NCBI RefSeq assembly: GCF_032452875.1
Contig: NC_083868.1
Span: 119,858,312-119,922,311, forward strand
DNA from: Bos javanicus
Lineage: Eukaryota > Chordata > Mammalia > Artiodactyla > Bovidae
DNA length: 64,000 bases
Reading direction: 5' to 3'
Shown here piece after piece: positions 20,885 through 32,392 of the stretch (the stretch's first letter is position 1; each line of letters opens with the position of its first letter). Made by a program: the position numbers and the translations under genes. The notes under the pieces are model-generated. The model ran no database searches and was not told where the DNA came from. It saw only the letters and a program-made list of their open reading frames with translations.

Positions 20885-21640
20885 GGCACTGGCTGGGCCA
20901 ATGAACTATGAATGGAGGAATGTGATCAGCTTAAGTTTCTACTTCAGGTGTTGTGTAATAAAGAATTTGGTCATTGCTTCTGGGTCCTAGAAGTTAACCT
21001 CTAAACTTTTGATATTTCCCAAGTGACGAGGGTATATGTTATGCATGGTGGACAGTTTATGCTGATGAGATAACTCTGGATGAGGGCTGGCCATGGCAGG
21101 AAGATCGACCACATGATTAAATGGTTAGATCTTCAAGCTTTATGACATGAGTCTGGGATGAGAAGGTGGCTGCAGATGGAGTTTGATCCCATGACTAACT
21201 ATTCAAGTAATCATACCCATCTTGTGAAATCCCAATAAAACACAGGTAAATTTCCCTGGTCAGGAATACTTTGTGTTTTGTCACACATGGGTATGCCTGA
21301 GGGTAATGCAACCTCATGGATGATGGAAACTTTTCATTTGGTGCCTTCCAAGACTTGTCTTTATGCATTGTTTCCTTTGGCTGGTTCTGATTTGTATTGT
21401 TTTGCTAAAATAAAACTGTAGTACCTGTAGCTCTTTCTTGAGTTGTGTAAGACATTCTGGGAAATTGTGGAAAGTGGGGGATTGGTTAGTGGGGATTCCC
21501 AAATTTGTAGCCAGCTGGTCAAGAGTGGAGTGGCGTGGATAACCTTGAACTTGTGGCTCTTTTCAGAAGTGAGGGCATTCTTGTGGAGGAGTATGCCCTT
21601 CACCTGTGACGTTTGGCCTAACCCAGGTTGTTGGTGACAG
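20885..21640 (+). mobile_element. Ancient LTR-like block
   Basis: Reads like an old mammalian ERV LTR: AATAAAACACAGG near 21234, a poly(A)-signal-like AATAAAACTGTAG near 21410, then a U5-like region with GATTCCCAAATTTGTAGCCA and GGTCAAGAGTGG. I do not assign a family and the edges are approximate. Short open frames on both strands are not conserved coding. Confidence 0.45.
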
Positions 21641-21754
21641 AAGGCATCACAGATGTATACAATGAAACCATCTAAATACTTAAAATAGGTTATCGATGAA
21701 ATAGATAGAATATCTTATTTCATTCAGCATTCAGATGATCCATATTATACTTTC

Positions 21755-22876
21755 TTTTCCAGCTTTATTGAGATAATATTGACATAAACTATGTAAGCTT
21801 AAAGTGTACAACATAATGATTTGATGCACACGTATTTTGTCAAATGATTACTTTGATAAGGTAGGTTTATATCTCCATCCCTCCCTTAATTAAAGTTTAT
21901 TTTTTGTGATAATAGATTTTAAGATTTACTGTCTCAATACTTTTCAAATACATAACACAATATTGTTAATTATAGTCACCATGCTGTACTTTAGATCGTT
22001 AAAATTTATTTATCTTATAGTTAGATGTTTGTGCCCTTTAATCAGTATCTCCCCGTTTTCCCCACCCCAGCCCCTGGCAACCACTATTCTACTTATTTTT
22101 TTTTTAATTTGGCTTTTTGAAATTCCACTTGTAAGTGATGTTATACAGTATTTGTCCTTCTCTGTTTTACCTGTTTTATTTAGCATAATGCCTTCAAGAT
22201 CCATCCATGTTGTTGCAAAAGGCAGGCTTTTTTTTATTGCTGAATGGCATTCTATTGTTTTGAGGGAATATTCCATTAGGTTTTTATGTTTTGACATTCT
22301 ACACTTTCTTTATCCATGCATCTGTTGATGGATCCTTAGATTGTTTCTATGTCTTGACTATTGTGAATAATGCTGCAATGAACATGGGTTTACAGTTATT
22401 TCTTCAAGATAGTGATTTCATTTCTTTCACATATCCTAACCCAGAAGTGGGATTGCTGGGATATATGGTAATTTTAATTTTTTTTTTGAGGAAACTCCAT
22501 GATGTTTTCCATGGTTGTTGCACAAATTTACATTCCTACCAACAGTGCACAAGTATTCCATTTTCTTCATATTTTCACCAGTGTGTGTTATCTCATCACT
22601 TTGATAATAACCATTCTGAGAGTTTTGAAGTAGTATCTCACTGTGATTTTGATTTTCATTTCCCTGATGACTAGTGACTTGGAGGAACTTTTCATGTAGC
22701 TCTTGGCCATATATGTGTCTTCTCTGGAAAAAATGTCTATTCAAATCTTTGTCCTTTTTTAATCATATTATTTTTTGCTATTGATTTTATGAGTTCCTGA
22801 TATATTTTGGATATTAACTCCTGATCAGGTGGCTCGCAAATATTTTATTCCTTTTGTAGGTTGCCTTTCTAGATAG
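21755..22876 (-). mobile_element. Old L1 LINE, ORF2 C-terminus and 3' UTR
   Basis: Antisense L1. The 3' UTR (TATTGAGATAATATTGACAT, AAAGTGTACAACATAATGAT) is at the low-coordinate end. The ORF2 end follows, including GATCCATCCATGTTGTTGCA, CTATTGTGAATAATGCTGCA and GGGATTGCTGGGATATATGG. The open frames 22297-22010 and 22744-22436 are pieces of the ORF2 C-terminus with stops between them. Pseudogene. Confidence 0.9.
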
Positions 22877-23479
22877 AAAGATACCTTAAAACACCATTGT
22901 AAATATACTAAATGACAAAAACAGAATGAAATATTGCGGTTAGCTCTATTTTGTTAAAAAACACACATGTATCTTTTGTGACAGGTTATGAAATTATTTT
23001 TCCTTTTTACTTTTGCTACTTTCTAATTTTACTCCAATAAACCTATAGAATTTTCTAAGAATAAAATTCAATTCTCTGAATTTTTAGAATTACATTATTA
23101 TAAGAAAATCCACATTATTTTATAATTTTATAACATGTTTCTTTTCCCATAAGTTGACTGTGGCTAAGGTAAATACTAGCAAGGTCCTTTGATGAACTCT
23201 AAGCTCCTCTGAAACATCTGTTGGCTGGTTGCAGCTCAGCTTCGGACCCTTGCTTGCTTGTCTGCTATCAAGCATTCTGGACTTGTGATGTGGTCCTCAG
23301 CATTTGAACTTTAATCTTAATGTCTCAGCAGAGACCTGGCTCTCAGCTCTCAGACCTTCTGCTTAAGGTGTACTCTGGCAGTGTGAGTGATTGTATCTTT
23401 CAGGTGGTATGAGAGACAAGAGTCCTTGGAAAAAGTTCTGTCTATCCAAGTCCCCCAGTCAAGGTCTATAAGGAAAAAG
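22877..23479. other. Unassigned sequence
   Basis: About 600 bp without a recognised gene or repeat, bounded on the right by the inverted repeat at 23480. Confidence 0.5.
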
Positions 23480-23861
23480 GGCAAGATTTCATTCTTTTTT
23501 TATGGCTGAGTAGTACTCCATTGTATATATACGTATGTGCTGTCCTATGCTGTGCTAAGTCACTTCAGTCATCTAACTCTGTGTGACCACATGCGGCTTA
23601 AAGAACCCACCTGCCAATGCAGGAGACATAAGAGATGCATATTTGATCCCTGGGTCAGGAAGATCCCCTGAAGAAGGAAATGGCATCCCACTCCAGTATT
23701 CCTTTCTGGAAAATCCCATGGACAGAGGACCCTGGCAGGCTACAGTCCATGCGGTCACACAGAGTTGGATGACTGAAGCGACTTAGTGCAGCATAGGACA
23801 GCACATATGTATACATACATTGGAGTACTACTCAGCCATAAAAAAAGAATGAAATCTTGCC
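23480..23861. repeat. 114-bp inverted repeat across a SINE-L1 junction
   Basis: Left arm 23480-23593 and right arm 23748-23861 are reverse complements with no gaps and 8 mismatches (106/114). The loop is 154 bp. Each arm contains L1 sequence (GAGTAGTACTCCA) followed by a Bov-tA 3' end (TGCTGTCCTATGCTG). The loop holds the rest of one Bov-tA. Confidence 0.95.
23594..23805 (+). mobile_element. Bov-tA SINE within the inverted repeat
   Basis: Head remnant AAGAACCCACCTGCCAATGC, B-box-like TTTGATCCC and body through GGACAGCACATATG. The true 5' start of the head is missing: at 23594 the sequence turns directly into an inverted copy of its own tail. Confidence 0.85.
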
Positions 23862-24276
23862 ATTTGTAACAACAAGAATGGACTTCAAGGGTATTCTGCT
23901 AAGTGAAAAAAAGTCAGAAAGAGAAAGACAAATACTGTATGATATCACTTATATGTGGAATCTAACAGTAAAATAAACTAGTGAATATACCAAAAAAGGA
24001 AACAGACTCAAAGACATAGAGAACAAACTAGTTGTTACTAATGGGTAGAGGGGAGGGAAGAGGGGCCAAATTGGGGTGAGATTGAGAGTTATTTACTACT
24101 TTGTGTAAAATAAGCTACAAGCATATACTGTACAACTCAAGGAATATAGCCAATATTTTTATAATAATTATAAATGGAGCATAACCTTAAAAATTTTGAA
24201 TCACTATATTAAACACCTGCAACTTAGATAATATGGTACATCAACTACACTTCAATTTGAAAAAAAAGAAAAGCAA
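23806..24276 (+). mobile_element. L1 3' end
   Basis: L1 ORF2 terminus and 3' UTR: ACTACTCAGCCATAAAAAAA, then TGATATCACTTATATGTGG and an A-rich end at 24259-24275. Part of its 5' edge is duplicated in inverted form at 23480-23530. Confidence 0.88.
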
Positions 24277-24449
24277 GCTAAAATATAAGACATCAGATAT
24301 GGAATCATTTTTCCCTTCTGCATTTTTTACCTTAAACATGAATTTGTCTCTTAAAGAGTCCTCTTCACACATAACTATGTATAGGCTAATTATACCTCAG
24401 GTTTTATGAATATTTTTGTTCCCTCATACACTAAGAACTTTCATATATG

Positions 24450-24640
24450 TGGTTGCTCAGTCCCTCAGTCACGTCCAAATCTTTGCCACCCTGTGGACTC
24501 TGTCCATGGGGTTTTCCAGGTAAGAATATGGGAGTAGATTGCCATTTCTTCTTTGAGGGAATATTCCCAACTCAGGGATCAAACCTGCATCTCCTGCATT
24601 GGCAAGAGGATTTTTTTTTTCACCACTGCACAACCTTTCA
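24450..24640 (-). mobile_element. Bov-tA SINE, diverged
   Basis: Inverted copy with TCAGTCACGTCCAAATC tail complement, CAGGGATCAAACCTGCA B-box complement, and a T run at 24611-24620 where the head is eroded. Confidence 0.85.
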
Positions 24641-24860
24641 TACAGTATTTCAAATGATGATAGTCTGTGGTCTCTAAAGTATAAGGTTTAAAGTATTAAT
24701 CTTCAGGTCATATTTTTTTGAATAGTAATATTGAAAGGATTTCATGGAATGCCTATATGTAGTGCTTACATTATTTAATTTAAAAGGACAAATATATGCA
24801 CCTCATTTTCTTATCTCTAAGAAATCACTTTCTAAAGAAATTATGTGAGAATACAGTCTA

Positions 24861-25310
24861 TTCAAGGTTATGGTTTTTCTAGCTGTCATGTATGGATGTG
24901 AGAGTTGGACCATAAAGAAGGCTGAGCATCAAAGAATTGATGCTTTTGAACTCTGGCATTGGAGAAGGCTCTTAAGAGCCCCTTGGACTGCAAGGAGATC
25001 AGACCAGTTAATCCTAAAGGAAATCAACCCTGAATATTCATTGGAAGGACTGATGGTGAAGCTGAAGCTCCAATACTTTGGCCACCTGATGGGAAGAAGT
25101 GACTCTTTGGAAAAGACCCTGATGCTGGGAAAGATTGAAGACAGGAGGAGAAGGGGATGACATAGGATGAGATGGTTGGATAGCATCACTGACTCAATGG
25201 ACATGAGTTTGGGCAAACTCTTGGAGATGGTGAGAGAACAGGGCAGCCTGGTGTGCTGCAGTCCAAGGGGTTGCAAAGAGCTGAACATGACTGAGCAACT
25301 GAACAACAAT
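24861..25310 (+). mobile_element. BovB 3' fragment
   Basis: 5'-truncated BovB encoding the ORF2 C-terminus from the VMYGCESWTIKKAEHQRIDAF region (frame 24870-25160). It then ends in a TGACATAGG frameshift or stop region and a GAACAACAATAA tail. Flanked by TACAGTCTA (24852-24860) and AATAGTCTA (25311-25319). Confidence 0.92.
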
Positions 25311-25319
25311 AATAGTCTA

Positions 25320-26390
25320 GAGGAGTGAGCTTGTGCTGTAACTGGAAATTTTAGACTGCATTTCTTGTTTTAACATTTCTTGTTAAAACAATGCTCTTGT
25401 TTTAGCAGAATGAAGATGGAGCACAATATTTTTAATAAGAAAATGATGTTGGCAAAACTTTTTCCTCTGAATTCTTCCCTTTGTTAGCTATTAAACTAGT
25501 AATGATAATGAGCACTTTGCGAGGTTCTGTGGGGAGTCACTAGGAAGAAAGTCTCATTGCCCACCCAGAAGGGGATAATGGTCATTTTTATTTTAAATGG
25601 CTTACATGCTGCCTGAGACAAATAGCTCCCCTTATGTCCCCATGGGTGAACTGATTTAGTCTGAATACATGAGGACCCAGGAACTCTTTTTAATGAGAGA
25701 CTTTTTTCCTTCTATGTTTTCTTTTTATGCACCACTCCCCCATCCCTAGCCACATACATTTTCTTTCCTATTCAGTTCATTCTGCTTCAGGAAGGTATGT
25801 ATGGAGAAAGAGAAAGGAGCCTTGAAGGGGACAAAGGTGCTCATCAGAAAGTGTACAAAGCTGTACTCTAATTTTTATATCTCTAAATCAGTATTTGGCC
25901 AATATCAGTAACTCAATACTGTAGCTATATAAATTTTTTCTTGATATGGTTCATCATTCTTTAAAACCACCAATACCCTTAATTCACTGACTCAACAACC
26001 TTTTCACTGTCACTTGACCCTTTATGAACCTTAGATTCTATAATCTACTATTATAAGCATTTTCTTGCATGGGCTTCTTGCTAGTTTCTGCCAAACAGTA
26101 TCTGACCAGCAAAATCCTATCTATAGTTAAAATAATTATTAATCTTTTATCTACAGAACTGAGTGTTGCTGGAGAAAAACATGTAGAGACTTACATTAAA
26201 TTCGTGACCACTAGCCTCAAGTGAGACCTTAGTGCTTGCTGTCCAATAGACAATCCTATTAGACGTTTCCATAGACAGCTCATTTTCCATTGCCCCTTAG
26301 ATAATGATTTCACATATTTCCTTTTTCTTAAAATCTTCAATGCTTTCTACTTCTCTACAACATCAGAAAATTACTTATCTTTTTAGACTG
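25320..26390. other. Unassigned sequence
   Basis: About 1.07 kb with no gene, RNA or repeat recognised. Confidence 0.5.
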
Positions 26391-26927
26391 TTCAGTTCAG
26401 TTAGTTCAGTCACTCAGTCATGTCTGACTCTTTGTGACTCCATGAACCGTAGCACGCCAGGCCTCCCCGTTCATCACCAATTCCCGGAGTCCACCCAAAC
26501 CCATGTCCATTGTGTCAGTGATGCCATCCAACCATCTCATCTTCTGTTGTCCCCTTCTCCTCCTGCTCTCAATCTTTCTCAGCATTAAGGTCTTTTCAAA
26601 TGAGCCAGTTCTTCACATCAGGTGGCCAAGTATTGGAGTTTCAGCTTCAACATCAGTCTTTCCAATGAACACCCAGGACTGATCTCTTTTAGAATGGACT
26701 GGCTGGATCTCCTTGCAGTCCAAGGGACTCTCAAGAGTCTTCTCCAACACCACAGTTCAAAAGCATCAACTCTTCGGCGCTCAGCTTTCTTTATAGTCCA
26801 ACTCTCACATCCATACATGACTACTCGAAACATCATAGCCTTGACGAGATGGACTTTTGTTGGCAAAGTGATATCTCTGCCTTTTAATATACTGTCTAGG
26901 TTGGTCATAAATTTCCTTCCAAGGAGG
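26391..26927 (-). mobile_element. BovB 3' fragment
   Basis: Inverted 5'-truncated BovB. Ends in TTCAG repeats at 26393-26410 and stops at the LLLGRKVMTNLDS-equivalent region near 26927. Contains a one-base deletion in CAAGTATTGG (26628-26637) that shifts the ORF2 C-terminus. Confidence 0.92.
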
Positions 26928-27065
26928 AAGACTGAGAAAATATTAATAGAAGCAATCAAGAATATCCATCTGCTGCCATCGTTCTGTTTGCCAAATATCC
27001 AGCATCCACACCCACGAATACCTTCTTTTTTGTTATATGTATGAACTACTTGTTTTCTTGAAAGT

Positions 27066-27280
27066 GAAATTGTGTTAGTCACTCAGTCATGTCTGACTCT
27101 TTGTGACCCAATGGACTGTAGCCTATCAGGCCCCTCTGTCCATGGAAGTCTCCAGGCAAGAATACTGGAGTGGGTAGCCATTCCCTTCTGTAGGGGATCT
27201 TCCTGACCCAGGGATCAAACCTGGGTCTTCTCTATTGTAGGCAGATTCTTTACCATCTGAGCCAGCAGGGAAACCCTGGT
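27066..27280 (-). mobile_element. Bov-tA SINE
   Basis: Inverted Bov-tA with full body and head (GGATCAAACCTGGG B-box complement, GAGCCAGCAGGGAAACCCTGG head end). Confidence 0.92.
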
Positions 27281-27500
27281 ACTCAAAGTACTCAAAGATT
27301 TCACATCTGCATTGTTCTTCTCTCCTGAGTTATCAATTTTCCATCACTACAGGATAATTTCCCTCAGCTAGCAAACATGGGGCACTCTCTGAGCTTGAAC
27401 TCACATCTCTTTCCAGTCATGGCCTCATTTCTCTCCCCTTCCCTTTACTGAAAAAACTTCTGGAAAAGATTGTCCAAATGCTATATTCTAAACCTTCCAT

Positions 27501-27730
27501 TTGATCTTCCCTGGTGACTCAGATGGTAAAGAATCTGCCTAAAATGCAGGAGACCAGGGTTTGATCCCTGGGTAGGGAAGATCCCCTGGAGAAGGGAATG
27601 GCAACCCTAGTATTGCCAAAGGAATGGCAACTCTAGTATTCTTGCCTGGAGAATCCCATGGACAGAGGAGCCACGAGGGCTACAGTCCATGGGGTTACAA
27701 AGAGTTGGACATGACTGAGTGACTAAGGCC
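27501..27730 (+). mobile_element. Bov-tA SINE with internal duplication
   Basis: Flanked by AAACCTTCCAT (27490-27500) and AAACCTTCTAT (27731-27741). The body carries a 26-bp-period direct duplication: GGAATGGCAACCCTAGTATT at 27595 and GGAATGGCAACTCTAGTATT at 27621. Confidence 0.92.
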
Positions 27731-27769
27731 AAACCTTCTATTCACTCTTAAAAACTTATTTTAGTGTGA

Positions 27770-28620
27770 CACAAGCACTTAGGCAAAACACTGCAGAAAA
27801 CACAATGTAGATGAATAATGTATGGGAACACTTATAAGGGAACAACTCCTATAATCATCACTAAAGATAAGAAATAGAACATAGTCAGCATCCCAGTAAC
27901 CTCCACATATCCTTTCCAAGTCACATTCCTTTTCCTCCTCCCAAGAGGGAACCACTAACTTGACTTTTATGGTAATCATTTTCTTGTTTCTATTTAAAGT
28001 TTTATAGTTTGACTGCCAATGTAGACGTCCATAAATATTTAATAGTATTATTTTGTTCTACTTAATTCTGAACATTTAGTACATGAAATTGTGTAGTAGG
28101 TAACTCTGTGTCTTGTTTTTTTTTTTTTTTTTTGCTCAGTTCAGTTCAGTCTCTCAATCACGTCTGACTCTTCGCCACCCCATGGACTGTAGCTTGCCAG
28201 GCTTCCCTGCCCATAAGCAGCTCCTGGAGCTTACTCAAACTCATGTCCATAGAGTCGGTGATACTATCCAACCATCTCATCCTCTGTCGTCCCCTTCTCC
28301 TCCCACCTTCAATCTCTCTCAGCCTCGGGGGCTTTTCCAGTGAGTCAGTTCTTTGCATCAGGTGGCCAAAGTATTGGAGCTTCACCTTCAGCATCAGTCC
28401 TTCCAATGAATATTCAGGACTGATTTCCTTAGGATGGACTGGTTGGATCTCCTTGCAGTCCAAGGGACTCTCAAGAGTCTTCTCCAAGTTTTTTTTGCTC
28501 AGTATTACATTTATAAGGTGCCTGTATATTCTTGTTTGTACCTTTAGCTTGCTCATTTGTATTACTGATAATATCTTACAGTATGACTATACTCCACTTT
28601 ATTAATTCTATTATTTATAT
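27770..28620 (-). mobile_element. Old L1 3' fragment, split by BovB
   Basis: Antisense old L1 3' region: AAGAAATAGAACATAGTCAG and GGGAACCACTAACTTGACTT on the plus strand match the order of a mid-age mammalian L1 3' end. It continues after the BovB at 28141-28488. Subfamily not assigned. Confidence 0.55.
28141..28488 (-). mobile_element. BovB 3' fragment
   Basis: Inverted, 5'-truncated BovB with a 15-bp duplication TTTTTTTTGCTCAGT at about 28126-28140 and 28489-28503. Covers the last ~110 codons of ORF2 and the TTCAG tail, with a frameshift near 28433. Confidence 0.93.
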
Positions 28621-29180
28621 TTCTGTGGTTGACTGTCTCTCTTTATGCCACTGCATCGGTCTGCCTTTGGTCTTCATTATGGCCCCAAACCACTCTGTTC
28701 AAGGTCTTTGGGATGCAAAACACCAGTGGTCAATTCCCATCCTAATTTTACTGGATCTTACTGGCATCATTTGACATCAACCTTCTTGAAACAGTTTCTT
28801 TTCCTGGGATATCACTCCATCAGATTTTCTCTGCCCTTGTGGCTGTTCCTTATCAGTGCCCTTTGCTGATGCCTCCTTATAGACTAAATCTTTCAGTGTT
28901 GCAGTGCTCCACATATCAGTCCTTGGACACTTTTTTCTTCTATTTATACTCATGCTTAGGTAATCTCATGCAGTATACCTTCAGGTTTCATCTATATGAT
29001 CTCTTCCAAATTTATTTCTCCAACCTGTGCTTCTCACCTGAATATCTGACTCTGCCTATTGAATGATTCTACTATAGAAATATAAGTGCCTCACATTAAA
29101 CTCTTATTCCCCTACACCATCCCTGCCCCCACACTCCTGTTTCACTGTCATACTTTCTCAATTCATAAAAAAATGATACT

Positions 29181-29456
29181 GCTGCTGCTGCTGCTAAGTC
29201 GCTTTAGTCGTGTCCGACTCTGTGCGACCCCATAGACGGCAGTTCCCCAGGCTCCCCCATCTCTGGGATTCTCCAGGCAAGAACACTGGAGTGGGTTGTC
29301 ATGTCCTTCTCCAATGCGTGAAAGTGAAAAGTGAAAGTGAAGCTGCTCAGTCGTGTCCAACTCTTCCAAACCCCGTGGACTGCAGCCTACCAGGCTCCTC
29401 CATCCATGGGATTTTCCAGGCAGGTGTACTGGAGTGGGTTGCCATTGCCTTCTCCG
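29181..29456 (-). mobile_element. Bov-A2 SINE (dimer)
   Basis: Inverted Bov-A2 with a (GCT)n tail complement at 29181-29196 and the GTGAAAAGTGAAAGTG linker. Flanked by AAAAAATGATACT at 29168-29180 and 29457-29469. Confidence 0.95.
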
Positions 29457-30632
29457 AAAAAATGATACTACGTTCTTTTAAATGCTAAGACAGTAACTGT
29501 GATGTCATCCTTGATTTGTTCTCTTACTTATGTTTTAAGTATAATTTTCCAATGTAAAATGCACAATGATCATGCAAATATAAAATGAATATGTGTCAAA
29601 GGTATGAGAGAACCAGTAATATGTATTCATAAGCATACTAAGAAACACTAAGAAGAGATTGCTGGGTTATATATAAAACAGATTAATATCCCACAGAAAA
29701 ATAAACTATAATGTTTGGGAGTATCTTTTCCACTAGACAGAAATTATTCACATCTCCACTGGACAAAAGTTTATGTTAACTTGTAACTTCAGTGAGCCTG
29801 AAGCCTTTAACGCAAACAAAGTATATATACCTAGATAACATATAGTTAGGCCTTTGCCTCCATAGGACATCAAACTTATACCCCATCCACTTTTTGCCTT
29901 GTTTCCAAGCTTTGAACATTTTTCTTAATACCTGACAAACAATCCATCAATAAATTCTGTTGGCTCTTGCATAAAACTACTTTTAGGATTCTATTATCAC
30001 TTTCTTAGCTACCATTCTGGATGGGGTCCTCCTCACTTCTTGCCTGGATTTTTGCAATTGCTCTTTAGTTTGTTTCTTTACTTCCTCCCCTGCTTTTTTA
30101 GTTTTTCTCTGCCATGTCAAAGAGCAATCCTGATTTGTTCAAAACGCACCAATGATATCCCATCTCACTGATGGGAAAATTCCAAGTCTTTACCTTGGTC
30201 TCCAAGACATTATGTTCTTTTTCTGGCTAATTGGCTGGTCTTCTCTCTTCCATTTCACCTTAGCCTCCTTACTCACTCTCTGGCAGGTAGCTATCCTGCC
30301 TTAGGGATGTTCTTACTTTGAAAATTCTTATTCCTTGTATTCCTCCCTCTGTGCTACTTCCTCCTTCACTTTATTCAGGTTTCTCCCAAATGTTATAAAA
30401 TCTTTTTCTTATTCTCTGTTTAATTCACTTCCACTCCTTGATTTATTTTTCTTCACAGCACTTATTACCACTAACATATTCTAAATTATATTTGGTGCTA
30501 GTTTCTCCCTCCTAGGATATAAATTCCATGGGAGCAGCCACTTTGTTTTGTTAACTGTTGTAAACCCAATACATGGTAGATCTTAATCAATATCTGTTGA
30601 ATCAATGAATGAATAAATGTATGAATTTTCCT

Positions 30633-31235
30633 TGAAAATGATATCATGGAGAAGCACACATGCTTTCAATCATCAAATCTACTGATTACCTATTTCATGA
30701 CTCTGTGAACACATGTAAACCCATTTTTGCAAGCATGTGCCCTGTATCATAATTATAAAAGCCATTTCTTCCCAAATACATCATCTTAAAATAGCCAGAG
30801 TTTTCATTTTGCTGTAACTCTTAACATAGGCATCAACGTTTGGAAAGAAGTAAAAATAATATTTCTGAGGAAGCCAGAGAGATTGACTTTTTAAAAGACT
30901 CTTCAGTACCAGCCAGGGTTTCACTAGTTCAGTTATCTGTAGCTTAATCTGCATGTAAGGAAGTTCTAGCCCCTGGCTTCGATTTCCTCTTCTTTTGCTA
31001 TGTAACTTGGGCTAGTGGTTCACAAAGCACCCTTCCAGAGCCAGTATCAAATGGGATCTGGCTAGAGATGCAAATTTTCAGCCTCAACTCATTCTCACTA
31101 GCTCTTCCATCTGTGTTTTACCAAGTTTTCCACATGATTGGGATGCTCATGTATAGCTAAAACCACTGCCTAAAGTAGTTGGCCTCTAACCTTTCTGATA
31201 GAAGGTCTTCTTTGGTGACTCAGACAATAGAAAGT
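30633..31235. other. Unassigned sequence
   Basis: About 600 bp, no gene or repeat recognised. Confidence 0.5.
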
Positions 31236-31440
31236 CTTTCCTGATGGCTCAGACAGTAAAGAATCTGCCTGCAATGTAGGATACCTGGGTTCCATCCCTG
31301 GGTTGGGAAGATTCCTTGGAGAAGGAAATGGCAACACACACCAGTATTCTTGCTTGGAGAAGAATCTTCCATGGACAGAAGGTCCTGGCAGGTTACCATT
31401 CATGGGGTCGCAAAGAGTTGGACACAACTGAGCAACCAGC
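31236..31440 (+). mobile_element. Bov-tA SINE
   Basis: Head CCTGATGGCTCAGACAG, B box GTTCCATCCC, body and GAGTTGGACACAACTGAG tail. A shorter head-like scrap precedes it at 31207-31235. Confidence 0.9.
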
Positions 31441-31524
31441 ATACATCCCTTCTGAGGCAGTGGTAAAGGTGAGTCAACTGACTCAAACCAAACCTTGACT
31501 TGCTGCATGGTAGCTGTGTGACTG

Positions 31525-31734
31525 CACTTTCTTGATGGCACAGCAATAAAGGATCTTCCTGCAAAGCAGGTCTCAAAGAAAATGTGGGTTCAATCCCTGG
31601 GTCAGAAAGATCCCACGGAGGAGGAAATGGCAACCTACTCCAGAATTCTTACCAGGAAAATCCTATGGACAGAGGAGCCTGGTTGGCTATAGTCCATGGG
31701 GTCAAAAGAGTCTGACATGACTGAGCACAGCCCA
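31525..31734 (+). mobile_element. Bov-tA SINE
   Basis: Second copy in the same orientation, 85 bp after the previous one. B box GGTTCAATCCC. Flanked by GCTGTGTGACTG (31513-31524) and GTTGTGTGACTG (31735-31746). Confidence 0.92.
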
Positions 31735-31803
31735 GTTGTGTGACTGAAACTAAGCTATTTCTCTATGTCTCACTTTCCATATATGTGAACTGAAGATGTT
31801 AAT

Positions 31804-31898
31804 AGCACAGGTTTGATTCCTGGTCAGGTAACTAAGAGCTTGCATGCTGTGCTGCCAAGAAAATAATAGTAATAAAATAAATAAAATAAAATAGATAC
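31804..31898 (+). mobile_element. CHR-type SINE fragment with AAAT-rich tail
   Basis: Only the B-box half remains (CAGGTTTGATTCCTGGTCAG), followed by TGCTGTGCTGCCAAG and an (AAAT)n tail at 31860-31896. Confidence 0.75.
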
Positions 31899-32169
31899 CT
31901 ATCTTAATTAAAGATTAAAATGAACACTCAGTATTTAAAAAAAGTAGTACAACCTTGTAGGTATATTATGAAGATTAAACTGATTAATACAGCCAAGTGA
32001 AATGCTTAGGACAATGTGTGACACATAATAAGAACCAACTACAGAATAGGGAAGAGCATTGGCATTGTTTACATCAAGTATCTGTATTGTTGAATTCTTT
32101 TGGTTATATTTTCTCTAGTAACATAACTTCTTCAAGTACGCAAGGTATGTTTTATATTTCTCTATGTCT

Positions 32170-32382
32170 CTGGTGGTGGTAGTTTAGTTCTAAGTCTTGT
32201 CTGACTCTTGCAACCCCAGGGACTGTAGCCCTCCAGGCTCCCCTGTCCATGGAATTTCTCAGGCAAGAATACTAGAGTGGGTTGCTGTTTCCTCCTCCAG
32301 GGGATCTTGCTGTCCTAGAGATCAAACTCATATCTCCTACATTACAGGCAAATTCTTTACAACTTAGTCACTCAGGAAGCCC
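32170..32382 (-). mobile_element. Bov-tA SINE
   Basis: Inverted copy, moderately diverged. Flanked by TTCTCTATGTCT (32158-32169) and TTCTATATCT (32383-32392). Confidence 0.9.
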
Positions 32383-32392
32383 TTCTATATCT

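Larger units (their letters stand above)
27340..30632 (+). mobile_element. Ancient L2 LINE fossil carrying later insertions
   Basis: Pieces in L2 order on the plus strand: 27420-27500 (CTTCTGGAAAAGATTGTCCA, upstream RT), 28725-28870 (GGTCAATTCCCATCCTAATT, normally AAFD..LLLETLS), 28890-29060 and 29470-29540. The 28890-29060 part translates to LGNLMQ..FHLY..QIYFSNLCFSPE, close to the L2 LGDLIQ..YHLYADDSQIY block. Then 29935-30060 and the 3' UTR at 30360-30630, which ends in TTGAATCAATGAATGAATAA. Interrupted by a Bov-tA, an L1, a BovB and a Bov-A2. All frames broken. Confidence 0.65.

Noticed and set aside
21906..22744. Long frames on both strands at 22 kb
   Set aside because: Explained by an inverted old L1 3' half; the minus-strand pieces are broken ORF2 C-terminus and the plus-strand ones are its antisense.
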